Positions 16,625 through 25,416 are shown, counted from the stretch's first letter. The stretch is DNA of 64,000 nt from Brevibacillus fluminis (GCF_003710825.1 NZ_RHHQ01000018.1:1-64000), one strand, 5' to 3'. The notes: generated by a model not told the origin, from the letters alone. Numbers and translations: made by a program.

Positions 16625-17584
16625 CTAACTCCTCCCCTTGTTCGAAAGATTAACGCGTGGGTTCACCACAGCGTACATGATATCAACCAACAGGTTGACG
16701 ACGACAAAGATGACAGCAATAAACAAAACGGTTCCTTGTACGACCATGAAATCGCGGCTTTCGATGGCATCGACCACCAACCGTCCCATTCCTGGCCAAC
16801 TGAAGATTGTTTCGGTCAAAACGGCGCCGCCCAACAGCATGGAAATTTGCATCCCCAACACGGTCAAAATCGGCGTTAACGCATTTTTCAAAGCATGTTT
16901 CCAAATCACCCAAAATTCCAAAAGCCCTTTGGCGCGGGCTGTCTTGATGTAATCCTGTTTGATGACCTCCAGCATGCTGGAGCGAGTAATACGTGCGAAC
17001 GTCGCCATCGGAATGGTACTGAGCGCCACGCTAGGCAAAACAAGGTGCTTGATCACATCGCCTAAGCCTTGGTCCATCGATCCCATCCCGGTCGCCGGCA
17101 GCCAGCCCAAATTGACGCTGAAGTACAAAACGAGCATAACGCCCAGCCAGAAAATTGGAATGGATACACCGACTAAGGAAAGAATCATCACGATGTAATC
17201 CCAGAAAGAATTCGGTTTTGTTGCGGAGATGATGCCGGCAGGAATTCCAATCAGAAGCGAAATCAGCAAGGCACTTCCGGCAAGCATCAGCGTGCTTGGA
17301 AAACGCTCAAGAATGAGTGAGGTAACCGACTGGTTGTAGTTAGGCGAGAAGCCCAGATTCCCGGTCAGCAGATCACCGATGTAATGAATGAATTGGAGGT
17401 AAAGCGGTTCGTTTAATCCCAATTTTTCGCGCAGGGCATTGATATCTTCCACAGAAGCCTGTGGACCCAGCATAACTGCTGCTGGATCCCCAGGAATCAA
17501 CCGTGTAATGATAAACACTGTAATGGCCACTACGAATAAAGTGGGAATCAAATCAATCAGTCGTTTTAACACTAACTTGAGCAA
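16625..17584 (-). CDS. dppB: Dipeptide ABC transporter permease (DppB type)
   Basis: A 319-residue permease with a leading helix, the typical MLGPQAS periplasmic loop and an EAA loop (KTARAKGLLEFWVIWKHALK). Start is TTG 17584 after GGAGGAG. It follows the substrate-binding lipoprotein gene by 34 bases. Confidence 0.94.
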   Translation of the reverse strand: MLKLVLKRLIDLIPTLFVVAITVFIITRLIPGDPAAVMLGPQASVEDINALREKLGLNEPLYLQFIHYIGDLLTGNLGFSPNYNQSVTSLILERFPSTLMLAGSALLISLLIGIPAGIISATKPNSFWDYIVMILSLVGVSIPIFWLGVMLVLYFSVNLGWLPATGMGSMDQGLGDVIKHLVLPSVALSTIPMATFARITRSSMLEVIKQDYIKTARAKGLLEFWVIWKHALKNALTPILTVLGMQISMLLGGAVLTETIFSWPGMGRLVVDAIESRDFMVVQGTVLFIAVIFVVVNLLVDIMYAVVNPRVNLSNKGRS

Positions 17585-17618
17585 CTTGATCTCCTCCCCA
17601 TCTTCAGAGGGCTAATAC

Positions 17619-19250
17619 TTACTTGTCCAACCAGACGTTTACGCCATTACCAGCGATGACAATGGAGTTGTCGGCTTTCACGTTGAAGCCTTGTACATGT
17701 TTTTGAGTCCCTGCAACGATTTCGATCAGACCGAGCTCGATGCGAGGTCTTTCATCAACAATCAGTTTCAAAGCTTGGGAATACAGTTCTTTTCGTTTTG
17801 CTTCATCGGTTGTTTCGCTTGTTGCGCGATCCAAGAGCTCATCGACTTTCGGATTGTTGAAGCCGTAACCGTTTCCGAGAGCGCCGATTTGCTTGCTGTG
17901 GAACATTTGGAAGAGGAAGAAATCAGGATCTGGATACCAGGTCCAACCAGCGATGTACAACGGCGCTTTTCCTTTGGAGACGATATCGCTGAAGGTACCC
18001 CATTCAACCGTTTTGATCTCCACATTAATGCCCAAATGTTCTTTCATTTGTGTCGCGAAAATCGTTGCTTCTGGCACGCGGGATTGCGCTACATAAATCT
18101 CGGTATTGAATCCGTTTGGATAGCCTGCTTCAGTCAACAGCTGCTTCGCTTTTGCAGGATCATATTTCGGTACGTTTGCTTCTGCGGAAGCATCATAGCC
18201 CCAAGAGCCTTTTGGCAACGGCAGCTTGGAAGGCTCTGCTCCGCCCCATTGGTAAACCGCTTTGATCAGGCCTTGCACGTCTGTGCCCATCGCCATCGCT
18301 TCGCGCACTTTCACGTCTTTCGTCGGGCCTTCCTTCATGTTCATACCCAGGTAGGAAATCGAAAGGCCTGGCGTAGTGAGCAAGGACAGCTTGTCATCCT
18401 TTTGTACGATCGCGCGGTTTTGGCCTTTGATATCGGTTGCAATATCGATGTCGCCGGAACGGAGCGCGTTTGTCATCATGTTTCCGTCGGTGATGAACTT
18501 GAAGGTGATGCCGTCCAAGTGAGGCTTTTCACCCCAGTATTTGTCGAAGCGCTTTACTTTCACATCACCATCGTTCGCCCAGCTTTCCAATTGGAAAGGA
18601 CCGGTACCGACCAAATGCTTACCGAAATCATCGCCCCAGCCTTCCACTTCTTCTTTTGGAACGATGACGTTACCTACGTCAGTCAATGCAGCGAGGACTG
18701 CAGCGTTTGGAGCAGTGAGGTGTAGCGCGACTTCATTCGGCCCTGTTACTTCCACTTTTTCAACACCGCGCAGACGGTTCATCGCCGAATGCTGTGCAGA
18801 GCGCTCCAGGCTGTATTTCACATCTTCCGCTGTCATCTTGCGGCCGTCCTGGAATTTACCAGGCTGGAAGAATACGTTGTCTCTCAGCTTGAAGGTGTAC
18901 ACCTTCATGTCGTCAGAAACTTTCCACTCCGTTGCCAGAGACGGTTCGAGTTTGGACAAATCTTGGTTGTACACAACAAGCGTGTCCGCAATGTTGCGCA
19001 TGACATTCGATTCGTAAACAGCAGTGTACTTGATCGGATCAAGCGTTTTCGCATTCGCGGAAAGCGCGAGTGTCAAAATGCCGCCATCCTTTGGCTGCCC
19101 GCTTGGTTGTGCAGCTTGCTGATTGGATTGAGTCGCAGAGCCAGCATCAGGCGCTGGTGCCGATTGCCCACCGCCGCATCCTGCCAAAGCAAGCATCGAC
19201 AGTACGGCAACGGATGACAAAACTTTTGGTAAGCCAAACCTTTTTCTCAC
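17619..19250 (-). CDS. Peptide ABC transporter substrate-binding lipoprotein (family 5)
   Basis: A 543-residue solute-binding protein of the SBP_bac_5 family. The N-terminus has a lipoprotein signal ending LALAGCGGG, so the mature protein is anchored at Cys about residue 26. A Gly/Ala/Pro/Gln linker follows, then the two-lobe binding fold. The open frame runs to 19295, but the GTG at 19250 has GGGGGAG in place and gives a normal signal peptide. It is the first gene of the ten-gene operon and sets its substrate specificity; peptides are expected from the operon enzymes. Confidence 0.94.
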   Translation of the reverse strand: MRKRFGLPKVLSSVAVLSMLALAGCGGGQSAPAPDAGSATQSNQQAAQPSGQPKDGGILTLALSANAKTLDPIKYTAVYESNVMRNIADTLVVYNQDLSKLEPSLATEWKVSDDMKVYTFKLRDNVFFQPGKFQDGRKMTAEDVKYSLERSAQHSAMNRLRGVEKVEVTGPNEVALHLTAPNAAVLAALTDVGNVIVPKEEVEGWGDDFGKHLVGTGPFQLESWANDGDVKVKRFDKYWGEKPHLDGITFKFITDGNMMTNALRSGDIDIATDIKGQNRAIVQKDDKLSLLTTPGLSISYLGMNMKEGPTKDVKVREAMAMGTDVQGLIKAVYQWGGAEPSKLPLPKGSWGYDASAEANVPKYDPAKAKQLLTEAGYPNGFNTEIYVAQSRVPEATIFATQMKEHLGINVEIKTVEWGTFSDIVSKGKAPLYIAGWTWYPDPDFFLFQMFHSKQIGALGNGYGFNNPKVDELLDRATSETTDEAKRKELYSQALKLIVDERPRIELGLIEIVAGTQKHVQGFNVKADNSIVIAGNGVNVWLDK

Positions 19251-19276
19251 ATTTACTCCCCCCATTTTTTCTGTGT

Positions 19277-19313
19277 GTATCAAATAGTGATACAATGGTT
19301 CATTATTTGATAC
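19277..19313. promoter_or_regulatory. Operator-like inverted repeat of the peptide operon
   Basis: GTATCAAATA (19277-19286) and TATTTGATAC (19304-19313) are perfect 10-bp inverted arms. A further TGATAC at 19288-19293 pairs with the first half-site as well. The repeat lies just downstream of the predicted transcription start, where a repressor would block elongation. The IclR protein in the operon is the natural candidate, by inference. Confidence 0.55.
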
Positions 19314-19326
19314 TTAAGATATTCGG

Positions 19327-19356
19327 ATTATAACAGACAAAAACAGCAAGTGTAAA
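19327..19356 (-). promoter_or_regulatory. Sigma-A promoter of the peptide-utilisation operon
   Basis: On the minus strand TTTACA (19351-19356) and a perfect TATAAT (19327-19332) are separated by 18 bases, about 75 bases upstream of the GTG start of the binding-protein gene. Confidence 0.7.
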
Positions 19357-19433
19357 TACTCTGAAAAAAATGTGTTTTTCATCAACTTTGTCTTTTGCCT
19401 GAAAAATAAAAAAACAATTTGCGTTTTTGTCCA

Positions 19434-19476
19434 ACAAAAAAACCGCCGATGCACATCCGGCATCAGCGGTCTTTGG
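19434..19476 (-). terminator. Terminator of glnS
   Basis: On the minus strand CCGCTGATGC-N7-GCATCGGCGG is followed by seven Ts, about 15 bases after the glnS stop. Confidence 0.92.
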
Positions 19477-19486
19477 CGTAACAGAT

Positions 19487-21142
19487 TTATTTCGGCAGCT
19501 CAAACGAGCTTTTCAGCGATACGATCAGATTGAACACAAGCTTCTCTGCTGTCGTGTTTTTCGGATCAACGTTAAAGTAACCGTGACGGAAAAATTGGAA
19601 CTTGTCATGGGCTTTCGCATCTTTCATGTTCGGCTCCACGAATCCGTTCACGATCTCCAAGGAATTCGGATTGACGTTGTCGAGGAAGGACTCCCCTTCT
19701 TCCGTTTGGTTGTCCATGATCAACGGCTCATACAGGCGGAATTCCGCAGGAACCGCATGGGTCGCATCTACCCAGTGGATAGTGCCCTTCACTTTGCGCC
19801 CGGTAAAGCCGCTTCCGCTCTTGGTTTCCACATCATAGGTGCAGTGCAGCTCGACCACATTGCCCGCTTCATCTTTCACGACGTCATTGCATTTGATGAA
19901 ATACGCATGCTTCAGGCGCACTTCATTGCCTGGGAACAAGCGGAAATATTTGCTCGGCGGATTTTCCATAAAGTCGTCTTGCTCGATGTAAATCTCACGG
20001 GAAAACGGAATTTGCCGTACGCCCATCTCCGGATTTTCGGAGTTAATCTCCGCATCAAGCCATTCCACTTGCCCTTCCGGATAGTTGGTGATGACGACCT
20101 TCAACGGACGCAGCACGCCCATCGTCCGCGGCGCTTTCAATTTCAAATCTTCCCTGATGAAATGCTCCAGCATTTTCTCATCGACCACGCTGTAATTGCG
20201 GGCGACACCGATCTCACGGCAGAAAGCACGGATCGACTCAGGTGTAAACCCTCTGCGGCGCAGACCGGAAATGGTTGGCATGCGCGGATCATCCCAGCCG
20301 TCCACAAATTGCTCGTCAACAAGCTGCTTCAATTTACGCTTGCTCATGACCGTATTGGTCACATTCAGACGCGCAAACTCATATTGGTGCGGCACATGCG
20401 GCATTTCGCACTCTTGGATCACCCAGTCGTAAAGCGGACGGTGATCCTCGAATTCCATCGTACAGATGGAGTGCGTAACACCCTCAATCGCATCCTCGAT
20501 CGGATGGGCGAAATCGTACATTGGGTAAATACACCATTTGTCGCCGGTGTTGTGGTGGGTCGCATGTGAAATGCGGTACAGCACCGGGTCACGCAGGTTA
20601 ATGTTTGGCGAACTCATGTCGATCTTGGCGCGTAGAACCTTTTCACCGTCTTTGAACTCGCCATTGCGCATGCGGGTGAACAGGTCGAGGTTTTCTTCCA
20701 CCGACCGGCTGCGGTACGGGCTTTCTTTGCCCGGCTCGGTCAGGCTTCCGCGCAATTGGCGCATTTCCTCGGCGGTAAGGTCGCACACGAATGCTTTGCC
20801 CTTTTTAATCAATTGGACAGCTCGATCATACATTTCTTCAAAGTAATCGGAAGCAAAAAACAAGTTGTCCCAGTCGAAGCCGAGCCACTTGACATCTTCC
20901 TTGATGGATTCTACATACTCTACGTCTTCTTTCAACGGATTGGTATCGTCAAAGCGTAGATTGGTCTTTCCTTTGAATTCATCCGCCAGCTCAAAATTGA
21001 GGCAGATGGATTTGGCGTGGCCAATGTGCAAATAACCGTTCGGCTCTGGGGGGAAACGGGTAACAATCTGATTGACGCGACCTGACTCCAGATCATCAAT
21101 CACGATGTTTTTGATAAAATTCGATGGAATCGTCTTTTCCAT
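19487..21142 (-). CDS. glnS: Glutaminyl-tRNA synthetase
   Basis: A 551-residue class I aminoacyl-tRNA synthetase that charges tRNA-Gln with glutamine. The HIGH motif occurs as PPEPNGYLHIGHAKS near residue 40 and KMSKS as VMSKRKL near residue 265. The C-terminal anticodon-binding beta-barrels are complete and there is no YqeY fusion. The ATG at 21142 has AAGG at 9 bases; the upstream TTG at 21151 is too close. Many Bacillota lack this enzyme and make Gln-tRNA by GatCAB transamidation, so its presence is a lineage marker. Confidence 0.97.
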   Translation of the reverse strand: MEKTIPSNFIKNIVIDDLESGRVNQIVTRFPPEPNGYLHIGHAKSICLNFELADEFKGKTNLRFDDTNPLKEDVEYVESIKEDVKWLGFDWDNLFFASDYFEEMYDRAVQLIKKGKAFVCDLTAEEMRQLRGSLTEPGKESPYRSRSVEENLDLFTRMRNGEFKDGEKVLRAKIDMSSPNINLRDPVLYRISHATHHNTGDKWCIYPMYDFAHPIEDAIEGVTHSICTMEFEDHRPLYDWVIQECEMPHVPHQYEFARLNVTNTVMSKRKLKQLVDEQFVDGWDDPRMPTISGLRRRGFTPESIRAFCREIGVARNYSVVDEKMLEHFIREDLKLKAPRTMGVLRPLKVVITNYPEGQVEWLDAEINSENPEMGVRQIPFSREIYIEQDDFMENPPSKYFRLFPGNEVRLKHAYFIKCNDVVKDEAGNVVELHCTYDVETKSGSGFTGRKVKGTIHWVDATHAVPAEFRLYEPLIMDNQTEEGESFLDNVNPNSLEIVNGFVEPNMKDAKAHDKFQFFRHGYFNVDPKNTTAEKLVFNLIVSLKSSFELPK

Positions 21143-21353
21143 TTCGCTCAACCTTTCATTCGCAAAAAATCATCGTACACGAACTTCTTCTTATAAATAA
21201 TACTGATTCATCGGCGCGAGTTCAACTTAATCAGTGGATAAACATTATCTTTCCCTTATCAACTGTATGCCCAAAAAGAGAAAAGCCATCCGTCCGATTC
21301 TCAAAATCTACGAAATCGGCACAATATAACGGAAAATATGTTCCTTTCCGCAA

Positions 21354-21402
21354 AAAGTTAGCCGGTGCGCCTATCCATTTCTAGACAGGCTTCACCGGCT
21401 AT
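21354..21402 (-). terminator. Terminator of the OPT-PqqD operon
   Basis: On the minus strand AGCCGGTG pairs with CACCGGCT around an inner stem (AGCCTGTC / GGATAGGC), followed by AACTTTTT, 4 bases after the PqqD-like gene stop. Confidence 0.85.
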
Positions 21403-21405
21403 CCT

Positions 21406-21750
21406 TTACCGTTTTTCTTTTTCCCAGCGAATCCAACCGTGTTCCTCGACGATCTGCAAAAACTTTACCAGACGGGGCAAAACAGGCTCTGCCGCTTCAC
21501 CGAACCGCGTCCCCAGCTCCTCAGCGATTTCCTGGACCGTCTGATTCCCCGTGCATTGCGAAAGCACCTGTGTCCCCAAATCATCCAGGCGAATGCGGAA
21601 ATAGGCAGGCTGCTTGAGGAACCGGACGGACAGTCGCTCGAGCCAGCTTTTTCGCTCGACAAGCAGGATGGAAGCCTCCTCCGAACGGTCAAGGCGCACC
21701 GTTGCCGTTAAAACGGGTGACATGGCAAGCAAATTATGCCGTTTTTTCAT
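21406..21750 (-). CDS. PqqD-like (RRE fold) small protein
   Basis: A 114-residue protein of the PqqD family, with the core LDDLGTQVLSQCTGNQTVQE and a winged-helix-like C-terminus. PqqD folds usually act as RiPP recognition elements that present a precursor peptide to a modifying enzyme. Here there is no radical SAM enzyme or precursor nearby; instead the ATG overlaps the stop of an OPT transporter gene (ATGA). A role in recognising a peptide substrate or regulating the transporter is conceivable but unproven. Confidence 0.75.
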   Translation of the reverse strand: MKKRHNLLAMSPVLTATVRLDRSEEASILLVERKSWLERLSVRFLKQPAYFRIRLDDLGTQVLSQCTGNQTVQEIAEELGTRFGEAAEPVLPRLVKFLQIVEEHGWIRWEKEKR

Positions 21751-23645
21751 GACCGCCCCTCCAATGGCTTAGCCCGCAGCGATACCCACCACAGCACAAG
21801 CGTGACGATGAGGAAGAGGACGAGCGAAACCAGCCCGTTTGCAAACAAAACATGCTCAGGCATAGCCACCTTGAGCCAAATCATGATTGCAATGATTACG
21901 CCCAGCAAAGACTCACCGGCGATCAATCCCGATGCAAAGAGGGTACCAGTTTCCACTCGGCTCTTTTTCAACCCTTCATCCTTGGTGAATGCCTCAATCA
22001 GCCAGCGCACGAACCCGCCCACAATGATCGGGGTGCTTACATGGATCGGCAAATAGATGCCGACCGCGATCGTAAGCGACTGCAAACCCATGAATTCGAG
22101 CGCGATGGAGGTCGCGGCACCGATCATAATCAAGTCCCACGGGAGATTATTCGCCATGATCCCTTCCACAATGACCTTCATCAACACCGCTTTCGGTGCG
22201 GGTAACGCCGTAGAGCCCATTCCGTATGTAGCATGCAGCACCGCAAGGATGAACCCGATCACCAACCCGGAAACAGCCACCCCGATCAACATCGCCAGCT
22301 GCTGCTTCCACGGCGTCCCGCCCACGAGATACCCGGTTTTGAGGTCCTGCGAAATGTCACCCGCCACAGCCAGCGCCGTGCAAATAATCGCACCGACCGT
22401 CAATGCGGCCACCATGCCGTTCTGCCCGGTATAGCCAGCCATCTGAAACACAAAGGTGACGATCAAAAGCGTCGCGATCGTCATGCCGGAAACCGGGGAG
22501 GACGAGCTGCCGACCACACCGACGATGCGCGATGCCACGGTCACAAACAAGAAACCAAAAATGACGATAAAAATTGCCCCCAGGATGCCTACGTTCGTAA
22601 ACGGCGCAAACGCGATGATCAGCAATAAGACCACGATTCCCCCGAACAGCCACTTGGAGGAAATGTCATGCTGCGTACGATCGACAATCCCTCCGCCGTT
22701 TTGCCCGCCACGCTGAATGCCTTGCAGTGTATCACGCAGCGAGCGCCCCAACATCGGTAATGTCCGCGCCAGCGTAATCAGGCCGCTGGTTGCGACGGCA
22801 CCCGCACCGATATAACGGATATAAGCGCCCCAAACGCCCCAAGCGTCCATTTTGCTAATCAGATCGCTCGCAGGCAAAATTGGTGTCGTTCCCGCCATGC
22901 CGAAAAAACTAATCATGGGAATAAAGACAAGCCACGCCAATAACCCGCCCGCAATCATTTGCCCGGCAATGGACGGACCGACGATATAGCCGACACCCAG
23001 CAAAGCGGGATAGGTGTCCATCCCGATGACCGCATTTTTAAACCGGCCCACATTGGTTTCGATTTCCGTCTTGAACAAGAGGAAGCCGTCCCCAAGCGCC
23101 TTGAAAATTCCTCCTACGATAAACCCACCAAAGACAAGGCGCGCGCTCACGCCGCCGGTCTCGCCGGAGATCAGCACTTCCGCACATGCCGTCCCTTCCG
23201 GATAGGGCAGCGTATGGTGCTCATTGACGATGAGCAGGCGACGCAACGGCACCATCATCAATACCCCAAGGAAACCGCCCGTCAGGACAATAAACGCCAG
23301 GACAGACTGGCTGGGGGTCAGGTTCCAAAGAAACAGCGCCGGAATCGTGAAGATCGCACCGGCAGCAACGGCCTCACCTGCCGTCGTCATCGTCTGGACG
23401 ATGTTGTTCTCCAAAATCGATTGGCGTCGGAATACCCCGCGCAACAAGGCCATCGAGATCACCGCAGCAGGGATCGATGCGCTGACGGTCATGCCGATCT
23501 TCAAGCCCAAATAGGCATTGGCCGCTCCAAAAACGACCGCCAGCACAATGCCCAAAACAATCGCCACCGCCGTTAGCTCCGGGAGCGATTTGGATGCAGG
23601 CACATAAGGCACAAACGTTGATTTTTGTGCAGAATCGTTTTTCAT
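21747..23645 (-). CDS. OPT family oligopeptide/metal-chelate transporter
   Basis: A 632-residue polytopic membrane protein of the OPT superfamily, with about 14-16 helices. Two family-typical motifs are visible: NAYLGLKIGMTVSASIPAAV near residue 45 and the MMVPLRRLLIV stretch near 130. Family members import oligopeptides, siderophore-like iron chelates or glutathione with protons. Start ATG 23645 has GGGAGGT at 8 bases; a GTG one codon upstream is closer. It is translationally coupled to the PqqD-like gene. The substrate is unknown. Confidence 0.92.
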   Translation of the reverse strand: MKNDSAQKSTFVPYVPASKSLPELTAVAIVLGIVLAVVFGAANAYLGLKIGMTVSASIPAAVISMALLRGVFRRQSILENNIVQTMTTAGEAVAAGAIFTIPALFLWNLTPSQSVLAFIVLTGGFLGVLMMVPLRRLLIVNEHHTLPYPEGTACAEVLISGETGGVSARLVFGGFIVGGIFKALGDGFLLFKTEIETNVGRFKNAVIGMDTYPALLGVGYIVGPSIAGQMIAGGLLAWLVFIPMISFFGMAGTTPILPASDLISKMDAWGVWGAYIRYIGAGAVATSGLITLARTLPMLGRSLRDTLQGIQRGGQNGGGIVDRTQHDISSKWLFGGIVVLLLIIAFAPFTNVGILGAIFIVIFGFLFVTVASRIVGVVGSSSSPVSGMTIATLLIVTFVFQMAGYTGQNGMVAALTVGAIICTALAVAGDISQDLKTGYLVGGTPWKQQLAMLIGVAVSGLVIGFILAVLHATYGMGSTALPAPKAVLMKVIVEGIMANNLPWDLIMIGAATSIALEFMGLQSLTIAVGIYLPIHVSTPIIVGGFVRWLIEAFTKDEGLKKSRVETGTLFASGLIAGESLLGVIIAIMIWLKVAMPEHVLFANGLVSLVLFLIVTLVLWWVSLRAKPLEGRS

Positions 23646-23730
23646 CACTGGCTACCTCCCCATGCTTGTCTCGTTCCTAGTAACGATGCACACGGAAGTT
23701 ATTATTTGTCTCTTTGATCCAGACAAACCA

Positions 23731-23812
23731 ACCACGGCAAAAAAATTACCGTAATTTATGCGCCGTGGTTCTTTGCACAGTTTCTTTGCACCCAAGGAAA
23801 GTTTCTTTGCAC
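23731..23812. promoter_or_regulatory. Repeat-rich control region upstream of the amino acid permease
   Basis: ACCACGGC (23731-23738) pairs perfectly with GCCGTGGT (23762-23769) around an inner palindrome AAATTAC-C-GTAATTT. Next come three direct copies of TTCTTTGCAC (23769-23778, 23782-23791, 23803-23812). They lie roughly 50-135 bases upstream of a sigma-54 promoter, as enhancer sites for a RocR-like activator would. The activator is not encoded next to it. Confidence 0.5.
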
Positions 23813-23862
23813 TTTTGTACAAAATTTTTTCGCTTTTCCCGCATTTTATTTGTTAAAATGAC

Positions 23863-23880
23863 TTGGCACAAAAACTGCAA
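23863..23880 (+). promoter_or_regulatory. Sigma-54 (-24/-12) promoter of the amino acid permease
   Basis: TTGGCACAAAAACTGCAA fits the consensus closely, with GG (23865-23866) and GC (23877-23878) exactly 10 bases apart. The expected start near 23890 leaves a 67-base leader to the ATG. Confidence 0.88.
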
Positions 23881-23956
23881 TACTAAAAGCTGAAAACGCA
23901 TTCATTAACGCGTCAAAATCAGCAACGAAAAAGAAAATGATTAAAGGAGAGGTTTC

Positions 23957-25360
23957 ATGACAGCGTTGAACAATCAAAGTCACGAGTTGAAACGTTCCAT
24001 GAGCAGCAGACACCTGTTCATGATTTCCCTGGGTGGAGTAATTGGTACCGGACTTTTCCTCGGTTCCGGATATACGATCGGTCAAGCAGGCCCTATTGGC
24101 GCGATCATTTCCTATCTGGTTGGCGGCTTCATCATGTATTTAACCATGCTCTGCTTGGGTGAGCTTTCCGTTGCGATGCCTGTTTCCGGTTCGTTTCAAA
24201 CCTACACCACGAAGTTCATCAACCCTGCTGCCGGATTTACCGTCGGCTGGATCTACTGGTTTGGTTGGGCTGTCACTGTTGCCTTGGAACTGCTCTCGTC
24301 GGGATTGACGATGCAGCGCTGGTTCCCTAACTCCCCTGTCTGGCTTTGGTGCCTGATTTTCGGGATTGTACTTTTCCTGTTAAACGCATTGTCTGCACGT
24401 GCTTTTGGTGAGACTGAATTCTGGTTCTCTAGCATCAAAGTTTTGACGATCATCCTGTTCATTATCTTGGGCGCTTGCGCGATGTTCGGCCTGATTCACC
24501 TGAAAGGCGGACAAGCGGCGCCGATGTTGAGTAATTTTGCGAATGCGTCGATTTTACCTCATGGCATTACCGGGCTTCTCCTCACCATGATCACCGTTAA
24601 CTTCTCCTTCCAGGGAACCGAGTTGATCGGGATTGCAGCTGGCGAGAGCAAAGAGCCGGAAAAAACCATTCCAAAATCGATCCGCACTACTGTTTGGCGC
24701 ACATTAGTCTTTTTCGTTCTTGCAATCTTCGTCCTGTCTGGTTTGATTCCCACCGAGCAGGCTGGCGTTATCGAAAGTCCGTTTGTCGTTGTGTTTGATA
24801 AGATCGGTATCCCTTATGCAGCTGACATCATGAACTTCGTCGTGCTGACGGCACTCTTGTCGGTAGCGAACTCCGGTCTCTATGCCGCAACACGGATGCT
24901 CTACTCTCTGTCTAAAAACGGCATGACCAGTCCGAAGCTAGGTATGGTTAATAAAAAAGGCATCCCGATGAATGCACTTCTGCTGACGTTCTTAATCGCG
25001 CTTCTCTCGCTCATTTCGGGCGTCATCGCAGAAAATACCGTATTCATGTGGCTCTTGTCGATCGCAGGTCTGGGCGCACAAGTCGGCTGGATTTCCATCT
25101 CGGCATCCCAGCTCGCGTTCCGCAAACAATATTTGGCCAAAGGCGGAAAAGTGGCCGACCTCAAGTTCGTTACACCGCTTTACCCGATTTTGCCGCTGGT
25201 CGCCTTGATTTTGAACATCACCGTTCTGATCAGCTTGGCGTTTGACCCTGACCAACGGATCGCGCTGTACCTCGGCATTCCGTTTATGCTGTTCTGCTAT
25301 TTCTTCTACAATCTGCGGATGAAAAAGCAGGTACCGCCTGGAAACCATAACGCTGCATAA
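23957..25360 (+). CDS. Amino acid permease (APC superfamily, RocE/LysP-like)
   Basis: A 467-residue permease with 12 helices. The N-terminal signature GGVIGTGLFLGSGYTIGQAG and the FSFQGTELIGIAAGES motif in the sixth helix region are typical of the AAT group (lysine, arginine, GABA and aromatic permeases). ATG 23957 follows AAAGGAGAGG. Transcription is predicted from a sigma-54 promoter, as for rocE in Bacillus subtilis, which favours arginine/ornithine-type substrates; that is an inference. Confidence 0.92.
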   Translation: MTALNNQSHELKRSMSSRHLFMISLGGVIGTGLFLGSGYTIGQAGPIGAIISYLVGGFIMYLTMLCLGELSVAMPVSGSFQTYTTKFINPAAGFTVGWIYWFGWAVTVALELLSSGLTMQRWFPNSPVWLWCLIFGIVLFLLNALSARAFGETEFWFSSIKVLTIILFIILGACAMFGLIHLKGGQAAPMLSNFANASILPHGITGLLLTMITVNFSFQGTELIGIAAGESKEPEKTIPKSIRTTVWRTLVFFVLAIFVLSGLIPTEQAGVIESPFVVVFDKIGIPYAADIMNFVVLTALLSVANSGLYAATRMLYSLSKNGMTSPKLGMVNKKGIPMNALLLTFLIALLSLISGVIAENTVFMWLLSIAGLGAQVGWISISASQLAFRKQYLAKGGKVADLKFVTPLYPILPLVALILNITVLISLAFDPDQRIALYLGIPFMLFCYFFYNLRMKKQVPPGNHNAA

Positions 25361-25367
25361 ATAAACA

Positions 25368-25410
25368 AAAGCCCACTGACAACGGATTGCTCCGATCAGT
25401 GGGCTTTCTT
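25368..25410. terminator. Bidirectional terminator between permease and punA
   Basis: AAAGCCCACTGA / TCAGTGGGCTTT form a 12-bp perfect stem around a 16-base loop, with A-rich and T-rich flanks on both sides. It serves the two convergent genes. Confidence 0.88.
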
Positions 25411-25416
25411 ATTCGA

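Noticed and set aside
23769..23812. Three TTCTTTGCAC repeats as a possible CRISPR array
   Set aside because: The units are 10 bases with irregular gaps of 3 and 11 bases, far too short for CRISPR repeats and spacers; they are better read as regulatory sites.
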